A DNA stretch of 58,607 bases from Lentisphaerota bacterium (GTDB lineage: Bacteria; Verrucomicrobiota; Lentisphaeria; Victivallales; Victivallaceae), in the NCBI GenBank assembly GCA_015061775.1, contig SUVY01000011.1, positions 1-58,607 on the forward strand. Direction: 5' to 3'. Positions 35,417 to 44,481 of the stretch are shown here, in pieces. Both the position numbers and the translations under genes were made by a program. The notes beneath the pieces were generated by a model. It worked only from the letters and a program-made list of their open reading frames with translations. It did no database searches and was not told the DNA's origin. The first letter of the stretch is position 1, and each line of letters begins with the position of its first letter.

Positions 35417-36962
35417 CGTTACAATCGGCAAAACGCTTTGTAAAACGCTCTCCGGCATAGCAGAGGATGAAACAGATTATTCCGGAAGCAAATCCGTAAA
35501 CCGCTCCGCAAGTCTGGGCGCGCTCAAAAGCATCGCTCTGAAGCATGGCTGTGAAGCTGAGGTTGCTTCCGCACATGCAGACAAACGTATAGAACAGCCA
35601 GACTGTTGTCGAAACAAACATGACTGCCCACGCGGTCGAACGGCTCGCCTTGGGAACATAGAGCGCAATGAAAACAGGAAGAAACACCACCACCATCTGA
35701 CTCGTCCAGCAGTTGACCATAAGAGAATAAATGCTCTTTGAAATAAACGCTATCACTGTCGCCACGATCAACAGCACGATAGTCGCAACACGGGTGCGTC
35801 TGAGAGTCGTCTTGGGATCGCCGGACGGAACAAGCGCGTCGATAACATTACGCACAAGAAGAGAACTTCCCGCAAGCAGAGAACTGTCTGCACTGCTCAT
35901 GATCGCAGAGACCAATGCAGCAAGGAATATCGTCATGATCAGCGGATGGATGGATCCGAGGATCAAAATAGCCATACGCGGCATGACCTGATTTTCAAGA
36001 TCGCTGCCCATGCTTTCGGCAGTAACTCCGTATTTGGCGAGCACTATACGGGCAGAGAAACCGATCATGATCGGAATTACCGCAATAAGCAGGTAGAGAA
36101 ATCCGGATATCACCGAGCTTGAAACCGCAACTTTAGCACTGCGGCTCGAAAGTGATCTCTGGATAAGATCCTGTCCGACCATGCAGCCGATTCCCATGAT
36201 TATCCAGCTGCCGATATAGTAAGTCACATCGTTGACACAGGTGATTTTGCCGGGACCGATGGAGAGATCGGTTGCGCTCAGCGAAGAAATTATACGCTCC
36301 ATGCCTCCAGCCTCATTGACTGCAAATGGCATGATTATAACAAGACCGATGGCAAGCAGAGAGACCTGTACCACATCGGTAAGGGTGACTGCCCACATTC
36401 CTCCGGAAACTGTATAGACAAGCACGACAACTGCTCCGATAAGAGTACCTTTCAGAACAGAGATACCGGTGATGACGTGCAGGATCGTACCCATTCCGAG
36501 CAGCTGCGCCGAGATCCAGCCGATATAGACCGGAATCATCCAGAGTGAAGCATAAATTCCGGCACCGCGTCCGAAACGCTCGGTAATGATATCGGTGACA
36601 GTAAGGTGTTTTTTCTTTCTGAGAAGTCCGACAATGAAAACTCCGGCGAGCATGAGACTTATACTCGCGCCGAACGGATCAGCGAGAACTCCGCTCAAGC
36701 CGTCGCTGTAAACAGTAGCAGCAACTCCCATGCTGGAGCCTGCACCGAACCATGTCGCAAGCAAGGTTGCAGTCGCCATCCACAAAGGCAATCGTCGTCC
36801 GGCAACCAGAAAGTCTTTCATGCTGTTGACTTTTTTGCCGGAGTAGAGACCGATAAGCAGCAATACGCCCATATAGACCGCAATGCCGATCCAAAGCATC
36901 ATCTTTGTGCTGTGGTCAAGCCCCATCGAGTCTGCAACGCTGTTGAAAATAATGTTGTTCAC
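35397..36962 (-). CDS. sodium:solute symporter (SSS family)
   Basis: Inner-membrane Na+-driven importer of 521 aa with about 13 helices of the LeuT-type fold. Recognisable are the N-terminal LLIGLYSGKKVNSMKDFLVAG, the helix-1 break ATLLATWFGAGSSMGVA, and AALVSAIMSSADSSLLAGSS, which contributes to the sodium site. The start is GTG at 36962, with a TAGGA about eleven bases upstream. The gene lies 34 bases after the esterase gene. The neighbours make a sugar or uronate the likely cargo; amino acids or proline-like solutes are alternatives. Confidence 0.88.
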   Translation of the reverse strand: MNNIIFNSVADSMGLDHSTKMMLWIGIAVYMGVLLLIGLYSGKKVNSMKDFLVAGRRLPLWMATATLLATWFGAGSSMGVAATVYSDGLSGVLADPFGASISLMLAGVFIVGLLRKKKHLTVTDIITERFGRGAGIYASLWMIPVYIGWISAQLLGMGTILHVITGISVLKGTLIGAVVVLVYTVSGGMWAVTLTDVVQVSLLAIGLVIIMPFAVNEAGGMERIISSLSATDLSIGPGKITCVNDVTYYIGSWIIMGIGCMVGQDLIQRSLSSRSAKVAVSSSVISGFLYLLIAVIPIMIGFSARIVLAKYGVTAESMGSDLENQVMPRMAILILGSIHPLIMTIFLAALVSAIMSSADSSLLAGSSLLVRNVIDALVPSGDPKTTLRRTRVATIVLLIVATVIAFISKSIYSLMVNCWTSQMVVVFLPVFIALYVPKASRSTAWAVMFVSTTVWLFYTFVCMCGSNLSFTAMLQSDAFERAQTCGAVYGFASGIICFILCYAGERFTKRFADCNDDDCNE

Positions 36963-36996
36963 TGTCGTTTTGTTCCTACTTGGTTATGATTATTTT

Positions 36997-38274
36997 TTAT
37001 TTGCCTTTGTTGTAATATTGCGGAGTAGAACTCACAAATACAGGAAGCGTGTTGTATTTGCGCGCAAGTCCAAACTCTTTACGGTAATTGTTTTTCACGT
37101 TGACGGTAAAATATCCGATGGCAGCATCTTCCGGAACCTTTTGCTCGACTCTGACTTTGCCGCTGCCTGACACCTTCAGCTTCACACTCGTCCATTTGCG
37201 TTTCGGAGACGAGACCGCCGACTGTGAATAGTGGTATTCTGCGGAGATAACAGGCTCTTTGGATTCAAATTCCGCGTAAGCTACTCTATCTTTGACTCCC
37301 TCTGAGACCAGCTTCGGCAACGGAGCTCCTCCCTTGCAGACCATGTCCGCGAACGCGCGCACAACAGGAACGTCTGCCTGCGCGTGGGAGTGTCCCATTT
37401 TTACCCGCAGCGCCATATAGGCGTTTGAAGGGATAGACGCTGTCTTTACCCATGAGTCAAGGTAGAAAAAGTGATCATCAGGACCGTTTGCAAAGAGAAC
37501 CGGAATCTTAGCGTTGGAAAGAAACAGATCCGCATCCCAGTTTTTGCACCATGTCTCAAACTGCTCAGGAGTGCGTTTGCGTTTTGCCATCGCTTTTTTG
37601 AAGTAGGTTCCATCGAAGAAACCGCATCCGTAAACAGGAATCGAAAAGGCAAAACGGTCATCGACTCCGGTAACGAGAGTGGTGAGGTAGCCTCCCCAGG
37701 AGACTCCGGTCACTCCGACTTTGCTTTTATCCACCCCTTCAAGAGAACGCAGGAAACTGTGGGCGAGCATTATCTCTGCGACTGCCTGGTAGCTCCACTG
37801 ATCCTCTTTGGGAATATTTACACGGTATTTCTCTGCCTCGGTCGCTCCATTCTCAGGATTGCGTACCGGCTTCTTCTTTTTGTTCGACCAGCTGTCCTGC
37901 GGAATATTGCCGCATGTATCAAGTGCGATGGCAGCGTATCCTCTGGAGTTCCAGAGCTCGACCCATTTTGCAAAAGCAAAACCACCTCCGCCGTGAACGA
38001 GGACTATTCCGGGAACGGTCTCGCCTTTCTTGACGGCAGGAACTCCGTACCAGCAGAAAAATTTAGACGGTTTTCCGTTGAAGTCAACTCCTTTGATCTG
38101 CACTGCTTTGATGTGGTCTGCCACCTTGAAGGGAAGCGTTGCCTTATCGAATGGATAAACAACAGGCTTGCTCCAGTCGGTGCCATCCCACCACGTTGCC
38201 TTGCGTTTCTCTCCGGCAAGGCTTATTGACAAAAGGCAGATAACTGCCGCTGCTGCACATAAAAACTTATTCAT
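36997..38274 (-). CDS. secreted alpha/beta-hydrolase, acetylxylan-esterase-like
   Basis: 425 aa with a clear signal peptide (residues 1-20, ending LAGEK). The alpha/beta-hydrolase domain has the oxyanion loop HGGGGFA, nucleophile Ser in GVSWGG, Asp in NGPDDHFF and His in MGHSHAQ; a beta-sandwich tail of about 90 residues follows. It most resembles AXE1-type or related carbohydrate esterases and should act in the periplasm or outside. The ATG has GGGGA upstream, and the promoter lies at 38325-38352. It precedes the sodium symporter, which suggests that it deacylates a substrate whose product is then imported. Confidence 0.82.
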   Translation of the reverse strand: MNKFLCAAAAVICLLSISLAGEKRKATWWDGTDWSKPVVYPFDKATLPFKVADHIKAVQIKGVDFNGKPSKFFCWYGVPAVKKGETVPGIVLVHGGGGFAFAKWVELWNSRGYAAIALDTCGNIPQDSWSNKKKKPVRNPENGATEAEKYRVNIPKEDQWSYQAVAEIMLAHSFLRSLEGVDKSKVGVTGVSWGGYLTTLVTGVDDRFAFSIPVYGCGFFDGTYFKKAMAKRKRTPEQFETWCKNWDADLFLSNAKIPVLFANGPDDHFFYLDSWVKTASIPSNAYMALRVKMGHSHAQADVPVVRAFADMVCKGGAPLPKLVSEGVKDRVAYAEFESKEPVISAEYHYSQSAVSSPKRKWTSVKLKVSGSGKVRVEQKVPEDAAIGYFTVNVKNNYRKEFGLARKYNTLPVFVSSTPQYYNKGK

Positions 38275-38324
38275 TTTTAGTAAAATCCCCTAAAAAAATA
38301 AACTGGTTCGCTAAAATCAGGCAT

Positions 38325-38352
38325 AATATATACGGATTTTTCAAAATTACAA
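38325..38352 (-). promoter_or_regulatory. promoter of the esterase-symporter unit
   Basis: On the minus strand TTGTAA (38352-38347), a 16-bp spacer and TATATT (38330-38325), about 50 bp before the esterase ATG. Confidence 0.55.
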
Positions 38353-38419
38353 TGGTATAAGCTGTTTATTTACGCATATTTTACTGCCCTGTATTTCCGA
38401 AAAACACCGTCAAAGGATA

Positions 38420-39841
38420 TCATAAGGTTTTGATGAACTCAAGCAGGAAACGGTAGATCCTGTCGGTCGAACCGATGCTCAGGTGTTCGTTTGAGCTGTG
38501 GATCGCAAACATATCCGGGCCGAAACTTATCAACTCAAGTTCAGGATTTATTTTGCTTATGATACCTGCCTCAAGTCCTGCATGGATGACTTTGAAAACG
38601 GGTTTGTTTCCAAAGAGCTTCTCCCAGACTTCTCCGGCAACGCTGTTGACATGAGCGTCAGCAACAGGTTTCCATCCGGAATACTCTGATGAAACGCTGA
38701 CGTTTGCTCCGAGAGCAGAAAAGGCTCCGCCGATAAGTTCTGTCGCTTCAGCACGCAAAGCGTTTTCGAGACTGCGCTGGCTGAAACGCAGCTTGAGCAT
38801 ACCTTTTTCAACCACAGCTGACGCAAAATTGCTGCTGGTGCGAGGAACGTTGAATTCAGGAGCAAACTCAAGCACTCCGTTGGGAACGTTTGCCATTGCG
38901 CTGATGACCGCCTTGCGCCAGGAACTCTCCCAAACGGTCTCAGAACCGGAAACCTCGGTCACGTTGACTTCGATATTTATGCCGGAAGCAAGCTCCTTCT
39001 TGAACTCCTCGACCATCGTGCAGAACAGATTTGCCAGAACCTCGGGAGGCTCAGATGATACGACCTGCGCACGCGCCGCACTCGGAATGACATTGTCGGC
39101 ATTCTTGCAGCAGATATCGGAAACATCAACTCCGGAAGCCTCGAGCATTTTCGACAAAATGACCAGAGCATTTCCGTGCTTTTTGTTTATACATTCGCCC
39201 GAGTGACCTCCGGGAAGACCGCTGACAGAGATATCTACACTGTATCCTTCAGGAACAGGAACATACGGAATATCAAAGTCCGCCTCAAGCCTTGCTCCTC
39301 CGGCGCATCCGATACAGAAACTGCCCTCTTTTCCGCAATCGAGATTGAGCAGATATTTTCCCTCGAGCATATCGCGGGTGAGTTTTCCTGCTCCGACAAG
39401 TCCGGTCTCCTCCTCAAGCGTGAACAGACCGCTGACCGCCCTGCCCTGATATTCAGGATCGAACAGAACAGAGAGAGCCATCGCGGCTCCGATGCCGTTG
39501 TCGGCTCCGAGAGTAGTTCCTGAAGCGTAGATGAAGCCGTCTTTGACCACGGCTTTTATCGGATCACGGTCAAAATCGAACTCCACACCTTCTGCCTTTT
39601 CACAGACCATATCAAGGTGTCCCTGCATGATGACAGCCGGAAGCTCCTCAAAGCCGGGTGCAGCCTTCCTGTCTATCCGCAAATTACCGTAAGAGTCAAA
39701 CTTGACCTCAAGTCCTTTTGCCCTCGCCATATCAGCAAGCACAGAAGCAAGCTGATGCTCTTTGCCGGAACGGTGAGGTACGGAAAGTATCGTTTTAAAA
39801 ATATCCCAGACCATACCTGTGGGAAAACTATTCTCACTCAT
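38420..39841 (-). CDS. pepD: aminoacyl-histidine dipeptidase (PepD, M20 family)
   Basis: Cytosolic di-zinc dipeptidase of 473 aa. Metal and catalytic residues are in place: MQGHLDMV (His and Asp), LGADNGIGAA (bridging Asp), LEEETGLVGA (catalytic Glu pair), NLDCGKEG and IHAGLEAGI near the C-terminus. The lid or dimer domain occupies the middle. I place the start at MSENS (39841), which has AGGA eight bases upstream; an in-frame ATG nine bases before it is too close to that site. It follows the secreted beta-rich protein gene by 31 bases and is probably co-transcribed with it. Confidence 0.93.
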   Translation of the reverse strand: MSENSFPTGMVWDIFKTILSVPHRSGKEHQLASVLADMARAKGLEVKFDSYGNLRIDRKAAPGFEELPAVIMQGHLDMVCEKAEGVEFDFDRDPIKAVVKDGFIYASGTTLGADNGIGAAMALSVLFDPEYQGRAVSGLFTLEEETGLVGAGKLTRDMLEGKYLLNLDCGKEGSFCIGCAGGARLEADFDIPYVPVPEGYSVDISVSGLPGGHSGECINKKHGNALVILSKMLEASGVDVSDICCKNADNVIPSAARAQVVSSEPPEVLANLFCTMVEEFKKELASGINIEVNVTEVSGSETVWESSWRKAVISAMANVPNGVLEFAPEFNVPRTSSNFASAVVEKGMLKLRFSQRSLENALRAEATELIGGAFSALGANVSVSSEYSGWKPVADAHVNSVAGEVWEKLFGNKPVFKVIHAGLEAGIISKINPELELISFGPDMFAIHSSNEHLSIGSTDRIYRFLLEFIKTL

Positions 39842-39872
39842 TTGTATCATCCTGTAAAACAGCCAAGTGTAA

Positions 39873-40748
39873 TCACTTGACCTCTTTAAATTTAAAATTG
39901 CTGAATACCGCCTTCTTGCCGACATATTTCGCTGCGGCTGGCACGCGGCACTGCAGGATGAGCTTGTCGCAGCCGTCGGTATTTACTTCTACGGAAAGTT
40001 TTCCGGAGGTACTGTCACTGTACGCCTGTTTGCGTTTCAGCTCTTTGCTGCCTTTATAGTATTTGACTTCAAGATAAGCCATTCTTGCAGCATCGCACTT
40101 GTAATCCGCTTCAAAAACGAACTTTTTTCCCGGTTCCACATTGCGGCTGATACCCATTGAGGAATGATATTTCTCCGCGCTGTCGATGGTAATGGTGAAA
40201 CTGTCATCGGTGATATCGCTCACTGAAAATCCTTTGCCTCCGCGTCTCCAGGTACCGAAGAGAGCACCTTCTTCAGCTATTTTGAGAACGGGATTGGAAA
40301 ATTTGAATTCTTTGCCTGCTCCGGCGTGATTCACACGCATTGCTACTTCAATAATCTCAGCATTGGGATGTGACGCGACAACAAAGAGGCGGCTCTTTCC
40401 CTGCACCGCCGCCGGAGATGACGCGCGCATAAGCTCCTTGTTTTTGGAAAACATCTTGATCTGCACAAATGCACTTTTGGCAACGGGAGCATCCACATCG
40501 ACAGAAAACACATACTGTGCATCAGAAGGAGTTATACGCTGTCCCTGAAAAATACTGTCCCAGAGTTTGGCTTTTACCGCAGTGATGGTAAGAACTCCGT
40601 TTTCGACTTTGACTTTTGATTTATTGACGTTTTTCCAGGCGGCAAGCACACCGTCTTTATTTTTGGCAAACGCCGGATCGTTCAGCTCCACCGCAAACAC
40701 CGGAAGCAGCGACACTGCCGCAAAAAACATAGCAAACTTTTTCATCAT
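39873..40748 (-). CDS. secreted two-domain beta-rich protein, CBM-like
   Basis: 291 aa with a signal peptide (residues 1-19, ending PVFAVE). Two similar beta-sandwich repeats follow (about 20-155 and 160-291): each has a K-V-x-N/D-G-x-L-type strand early and a V-x-V-D segment followed by a K-x-F-S-N-x-x-x-K ending (KEFKFSNPVLKI, KAVFSNFKFKEV). The layout resembles CBM4/9 or similar carbohydrate-binding modules, without an attached enzyme. Start at the ATG at 40748 or the next codon; AAGGA fits both. It is divergent from the GHL6-like hydrolase gene, so a polysaccharide-binding role is plausible but unproven. Confidence 0.65.
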   Translation of the reverse strand: MMKKFAMFFAAVSLLPVFAVELNDPAFAKNKDGVLAAWKNVNKSKVKVENGVLTITAVKAKLWDSIFQGQRITPSDAQYVFSVDVDAPVAKSAFVQIKMFSKNKELMRASSPAAVQGKSRLFVVASHPNAEIIEVAMRVNHAGAGKEFKFSNPVLKIAEEGALFGTWRRGGKGFSVSDITDDSFTITIDSAEKYHSSMGISRNVEPGKKFVFEADYKCDAARMAYLEVKYYKGSKELKRKQAYSDSTSGKLSVEVNTDGCDKLILQCRVPAAAKYVGKKAVFSNFKFKEVK

Positions 40749-40797
40749 ACTCTATCCTTTTATGTTTAGTTATTGTCTTTTTCGAGGACATAAAGAA

Positions 40798-40826
40798 AAA
40801 TTACTACTTGAAACCTGCATTGTCAA
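40798..40826 (-). promoter_or_regulatory. promoter of the secreted CBM-like protein gene
   Basis: On the minus strand TTGACA (40826-40821), a 17-bp spacer and TAATTT (40803-40798), 50 bp before the start. Confidence 0.55.
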
Positions 40827-40838
40827 GCGTTTTTGGTA

Positions 40839-40867
40839 TTGCAAGAATAAAAAATTTGCATTATATT
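40839..40867 (+). promoter_or_regulatory. promoter of the GHL6-like hydrolase and aldolase unit
   Basis: TTGCAA (40839-40844), a 17-bp spacer and TATATT (40862-40867), 32 bp before the ATG. It stands back to back with the promoter at 40798-40826, with only 12 bp between their -35 boxes, so both genes may share one regulator. Confidence 0.6.
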
Positions 40868-40899
40868 ATGTAAAAGTACCGAAACAGGAGAAAAATCTT

Positions 40900-42906
40900 A
40901 TGCGTTTCAGACAAGTACACCTTGATTTCCACACCTCAGAACTGATTCCGGGAATCGGAGAAAAGTTCGACAAAAAACAGTGGCAGGACACCCTGCGTGC
41001 CGCGGCAGTTGACTCCATAACCTGCTTCTCATGCTGCCATCACGGTTACAGCTATCACCCGACAAAAGTCGGAATGATGCACCCGCACCTCAAATTCAAT
41101 TTACTCAGAGAGCAGATCGACGCCTGCCATGAGATCGGAGTAAATGTTCCGATATACCTCACAGCCGGAATAAATCAGTACGCCTGCACAAAAAATCCCG
41201 CTTGGAGAGCGATCGACCGCAACGGTGTTTACACCAGCTGGAACGATAGTCCGCTCAAACCCGGATACTACAAAATATGTTTCAATGCTGACGGATATAT
41301 GGACTATCTCTGTGATCTTATCGAAGAGAGCGTCACAATGTTTCCGGATGCCGACGGAGTCTTTCTCGATATCACCAGCCAGCCCCAGTGCTGCTGCCCC
41401 GCCTGTATCCGGGATATGCTTGCCTGCGGTCTTGACCCGGAAAAAGAAAACGACCGGAAAAAGATGTCCCGCATGACCATGCTGAAATACTACCGCAGAA
41501 CTTTCGAGGCGGTACGCAAACACAGCGCGGATATGCCGGTGTTCCACAATGCCGGACACGTCACGATGGGAGATACCGAGATACTTCCCTATTTCTCACA
41601 CCTTGAACTTGAAAGCCTTCCGACCGGAGGCTGGGGATACGACCACTACCCCGTATCTGCCGCGTACACCAGAAAACTCGGAATGGAGTTTCTCGGCATG
41701 ACCGGAAAATTCCACACCAGCTGGGGAGAATTCGGTGGCTTCAAGCACCCCAACGCCCTGCGTTATGAGTGCTCCCTCATGCTCGCCAACGGTTCAAAAT
41801 GCAGTATCGGCGATCAGCTTCACCCCTCGGGTAAAATCGACGCTTCCACCTACGATATCATCGGTCAGGCGTACCGCGAGGTAAGAGAGAAGGAGCCGTT
41901 CTGCGATAATGTCACAAGTCCGGCAGATATCGCCATCGTCGCCGTTGAACCCTTCATGAGCGAAGATGAGAAACTTGCGATCACAACGACCCACCCGGAG
42001 CCCTCCACCGGAGCAAGCAGATTGCTGCTTGAACTGCACCAGTTCTTTGATTTTGTCACGCTCGATATGGATTTGTCTCAGTACAAAGTGCTGATACTTC
42101 CTGATGTCATCACGCTGAATGAAGCGGAGGAAAAAATCCTCAAATCCTTCCTTGAACGCGGAGGAAAACTGGTCCTCTCCGGAGACAGCGGATTTGACAA
42201 AGCAAGAAAAAATTTCCTGTTCGACATCGGTGCCGAAGTCGGAGAAAAGGGTCCGAGCAACCCCGATTACCTGCTGCCGGATAAAAAGTTTTCTCCGGAG
42301 TATCTCACTTCTCCCATGGTCATGTACGCTGCAAGCCGCAGGGTCAAGGCAGGAAAAGACTCATGTATCACAGGAGATATTTTCGACTCCTACTTCAACC
42401 GCACCTACACCCACTTCTGCAGCCACAAGCATACGCCGAATCAGCCCGAGGCTTCGGGATTTGCGTCAGGAGTACTCACAGGCAACATACTCTACTTCGC
42501 CCACCCGGTATTCGATCTCTACCGCAGATTCGGAAACACCGCCGTGAAAGAGTATTTTGCCAAGGCATTTTTCGCTCTGCTTGGAGGCGACCGCAAATTC
42601 GAGTGCAGCCTTCCGTCACAGGGAAGAGCCACTCTGCAGCACCAGCAGGAATTCAACCGCGATATACTTCACCTGCTTTTTGCAACTCCCGCCCTGCGCG
42701 GAGGCGGCACTGAACCTGCTATCGAAGTCATCGAAGAGCTGCTTCCCTGCCCTGCCGTCAGCGTTAAACTCAAAACGGCAAAAAAAGTAAAGAGCGTCAC
42801 CGTCGTTCCGGAAAACCGGGAACTTGCTTTTTCGCAGGATGCAGACACACTCGCGTTTGAGGCTCCCGCCTTCACCTGTCACCAGATGATATCAATACAG
42901 TATTGA
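40900..42906 (+). CDS. predicted glycoside hydrolase, GHL6/alpha-amylase-like TIM barrel
   Basis: 668-aa protein. The N-terminal part (residues about 1-390) is a TIM barrel opening with FRQVHLDFHTSE and containing a conserved Asp in GVFLDITSQPQCCCPAC; this matches the hypothetical glycosyl hydrolase 6 type. The middle part (about 410-600) looks like the beta-galactosidase trimerisation fold (VLILPDVITLNEAEEKIL). The C-terminal ~80 residues are a small beta domain. No signal peptide, so cytosolic. The start is the ATG at 40900, with ACAGGAG nine bases upstream; the longer open frame lies over the promoter. The cysteine cluster after the barrel Asp might bind a metal. The substrate is unknown. 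Confidence 0.8.
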   Translation: MRFRQVHLDFHTSELIPGIGEKFDKKQWQDTLRAAAVDSITCFSCCHHGYSYHPTKVGMMHPHLKFNLLREQIDACHEIGVNVPIYLTAGINQYACTKNPAWRAIDRNGVYTSWNDSPLKPGYYKICFNADGYMDYLCDLIEESVTMFPDADGVFLDITSQPQCCCPACIRDMLACGLDPEKENDRKKMSRMTMLKYYRRTFEAVRKHSADMPVFHNAGHVTMGDTEILPYFSHLELESLPTGGWGYDHYPVSAAYTRKLGMEFLGMTGKFHTSWGEFGGFKHPNALRYECSLMLANGSKCSIGDQLHPSGKIDASTYDIIGQAYREVREKEPFCDNVTSPADIAIVAVEPFMSEDEKLAITTTHPEPSTGASRLLLELHQFFDFVTLDMDLSQYKVLILPDVITLNEAEEKILKSFLERGGKLVLSGDSGFDKARKNFLFDIGAEVGEKGPSNPDYLLPDKKFSPEYLTSPMVMYAASRRVKAGKDSCITGDIFDSYFNRTYTHFCSHKHTPNQPEASGFASGVLTGNILYFAHPVFDLYRRFGNTAVKEYFAKAFFALLGGDRKFECSLPSQGRATLQHQQEFNRDILHLLFATPALRGGGTEPAIEVIEELLPCPAVSVKLKTAKKVKSVTVVPENRELAFSQDADTLAFEAPAFTCHQMISIQY

Positions 42907-42933
42907 TTCTATATAATATAAGGAGTAAATCTT

Positions 42934-44226
42934 ATGGAAACCATCACCACCCTTCATCCCAGCGATCAGATCGTGGAGTTCATGAACCGCATTTATCAGA
43001 ACTCCATGACCACCACCAGCGGCGGAAACCTCTCCATCCTCGACTCGGATGGAAATATGTGGATCAGCCCCGGAAGCGTTGACAAAGGAACTCTCAGAAG
43101 AGAAGACATCGTCTGCGTCAAAGCTGACGGCTCTATCGAAGGACGTCACAAACCCTCTTGCGAATATCCCTTCCACAGCGCGATCTACCGCAAACGTCCT
43201 GACGTGAGCGCGATCCTCCACGCCCACTCCCCCGCGCTGGTCTCTTACAGCATCATCGGAGGACTTCCTGACACCAACATCACTCCGCTGACCGCAAAAA
43301 TCTGTCAGGAGCCCGGTTTTGCTCCCTACGCAGTTCCCGGCAGCGAAGCTCTCGGTGAGAAAATCTCCTGCTGCTTCAGCAAAATGTATAACACCATCCT
43401 GCTCGAAAACCACGGAACCTGCAACGCAGGAGTCTCTCTCATGCAGGCTTACAAACGTTTTGAGACCATCGACTTCTGCGCGAGAATGCTGCTCGGTGCC
43501 AAACACCTCGGCAAAGTAAACTCACTCTCTGCCGAACAGCTCGCCGAAGCCGCAAAAGACCGCAACACCGAATTCAAAGCTGCTGAGTTCGAGGTCAAAT
43601 CAAGCTCTGAGCGCGAGATCCGCACCCAGATGGTCAAACTCATCCGCCGCTCTTACAGCCAGAAACTCTTTACCTCCGTTTGCGGAACTTACGCCGCCAG
43701 AGTCGATGCCGACAGCTTCCTCATCACTCCGGCGGACGTTGACCGCGCCACCATTGAAGAGTGCGATCTTATCATGGTCAAGGGCTTCGAGTATGAAGCA
43801 GGAAAATCACTCTCAAGCGATACCTGGCTCATCAAAAAGATCTTCGATGCCCGCAGTGAATTCAAATCGCTCATCATCGCTGCTCCTCCGAGCGTGATGG
43901 CTTACAACATCACCGATACCAAATTCGATCCCAGAGTCATTCCCGAGAGCTATCTGCTGCTCAGAGAGATGCCCTCTTTTGAGTTCGGAGCCTACTACAA
44001 TGACGGTGCTTTCTTCGACACCCTCTCGATGCGCAATCCGATAGTCATGGTCAAAAACGACTGCATCATCTCTTCAGGAAGAACTCTCCTTGAGTCCTTC
44101 GACCGCATGGAAGTCGCCGAATACAGCGCACGCGCTACCATCGCTGCTGTTCCCTTCGGAGGTATGAAACCCATGAATCAGGATCAGGTCGATGAAATCG
44201 TTGAGGCGTTCAACCTCATTCCCTGA
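42934..44226 (+). CDS. class II aldolase with a second degenerate aldolase domain
   Basis: 430-aa protein. Residues 1-200 form a class II aldolase/adducin domain with all three zinc histidines (His96 and His98 in LHAHSP, His160 in ENHGT) and the phosphate-binding SGGNLS and SPGSVDKG stretches, as in L-fuculose- or L-rhamnulose-type aldolases. Residues about 225-430 are a second copy of the same fold: SGRTLLESFDRMEVAEYSA aligns with the first copy's AGVSLMQAYKRFETIDFCA, but the zinc histidines are replaced (Ala316, Pro318, Asp376). The second half is thus probably structural or regulatory. It follows the GHL6-like gene by 27 bases and ends in a strong terminator. Confidence 0.88.
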   Translation: METITTLHPSDQIVEFMNRIYQNSMTTTSGGNLSILDSDGNMWISPGSVDKGTLRREDIVCVKADGSIEGRHKPSCEYPFHSAIYRKRPDVSAILHAHSPALVSYSIIGGLPDTNITPLTAKICQEPGFAPYAVPGSEALGEKISCCFSKMYNTILLENHGTCNAGVSLMQAYKRFETIDFCARMLLGAKHLGKVNSLSAEQLAEAAKDRNTEFKAAEFEVKSSSEREIRTQMVKLIRRSYSQKLFTSVCGTYAARVDADSFLITPADVDRATIEECDLIMVKGFEYEAGKSLSSDTWLIKKIFDARSEFKSLIIAAPPSVMAYNITDTKFDPRVIPESYLLLREMPSFEFGAYYNDGAFFDTLSMRNPIVMVKNDCIISSGRTLLESFDRMEVAEYSARATIAAVPFGGMKPMNQDQVDEIVEAFNLIP

Positions 44227-44250
44227 CGCATAGTTTTGCCTCAGATTTAC

Positions 44251-44288
44251 AGTGCGGAAAAATTCAAGTGATTTTCCGCACTTTTTTT
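44251..44288 (+). terminator. terminator of the GHL6-aldolase unit
   Basis: AGTGCGGAAAA (44251-44261) pairs with TTTTCCGCACT (44272-44282) and is followed by a seven-T run, 25 bp past the aldolase stop. Confidence 0.9.
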
Positions 44289-44322
44289 GTAAAAAAATTT
44301 CCGTTTTTTTTGTGTTTTCGGG

Positions 44323-44351
44323 TTGATTTAAGAGAGTTGGGGGGCTACATT
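44323..44351 (+). promoter_or_regulatory. promoter of the nrdG-nrdD-trxB operon
   Basis: TTGATT (44323-44328), a 17-bp spacer and TACATT (44346-44351). The predicted start site, near 44358, falls inside the first NrdR box. Confidence 0.6.
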
Positions 44352-44355
44352 AAAC

Positions 44356-44371
44356 ATACAACATATTGTGT
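44356..44371 (+). promoter_or_regulatory. NrdR box 1
   Basis: Core CAACATATTG (44359-44368) with flanks ATA/TGT; it differs from the NrdR consensus (acaCwATATaTwGtgt) at two of sixteen positions. It covers the predicted transcription start. Confidence 0.7.
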
Positions 44372-44388
44372 CTTGCAACCCGCAAGAC
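44370..44388 (+). other. hairpin between the two NrdR boxes
   Basis: GTCTTGC (44370-44376) and GCAAGAC (44382-44388) form a perfect 7-bp stem with the loop AACCC. It lies exactly between the boxes and would be at the 5' end of the leader RNA. Confidence 0.5.
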
Positions 44389-44403
44389 AACTATATATAG
44401 TAT
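44388..44403 (+). promoter_or_regulatory. NrdR box 2
   Basis: Core CTATATATAG (44391-44400) matches the NrdR core consensus fully; the flanks are weaker. Core-to-core distance to box 1 is 32 bp, about three DNA turns, the usual spacing of paired NrdR boxes. Confidence 0.7.
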
Positions 44404-44481
44404 TTTGAGCTGAGAAAAATCGTTTTTAAGCTCACAACAAAAACATCTGGTTCAACAACATTGTAATGGGATAGGGTAATT

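Noticed and set aside
40567-40899. N-terminal extension of the GHL6-like hydrolase
   Set aside because: It overlaps the divergent secreted-protein gene and the promoter; the ATG at 40900 has a strong ribosome-binding site.
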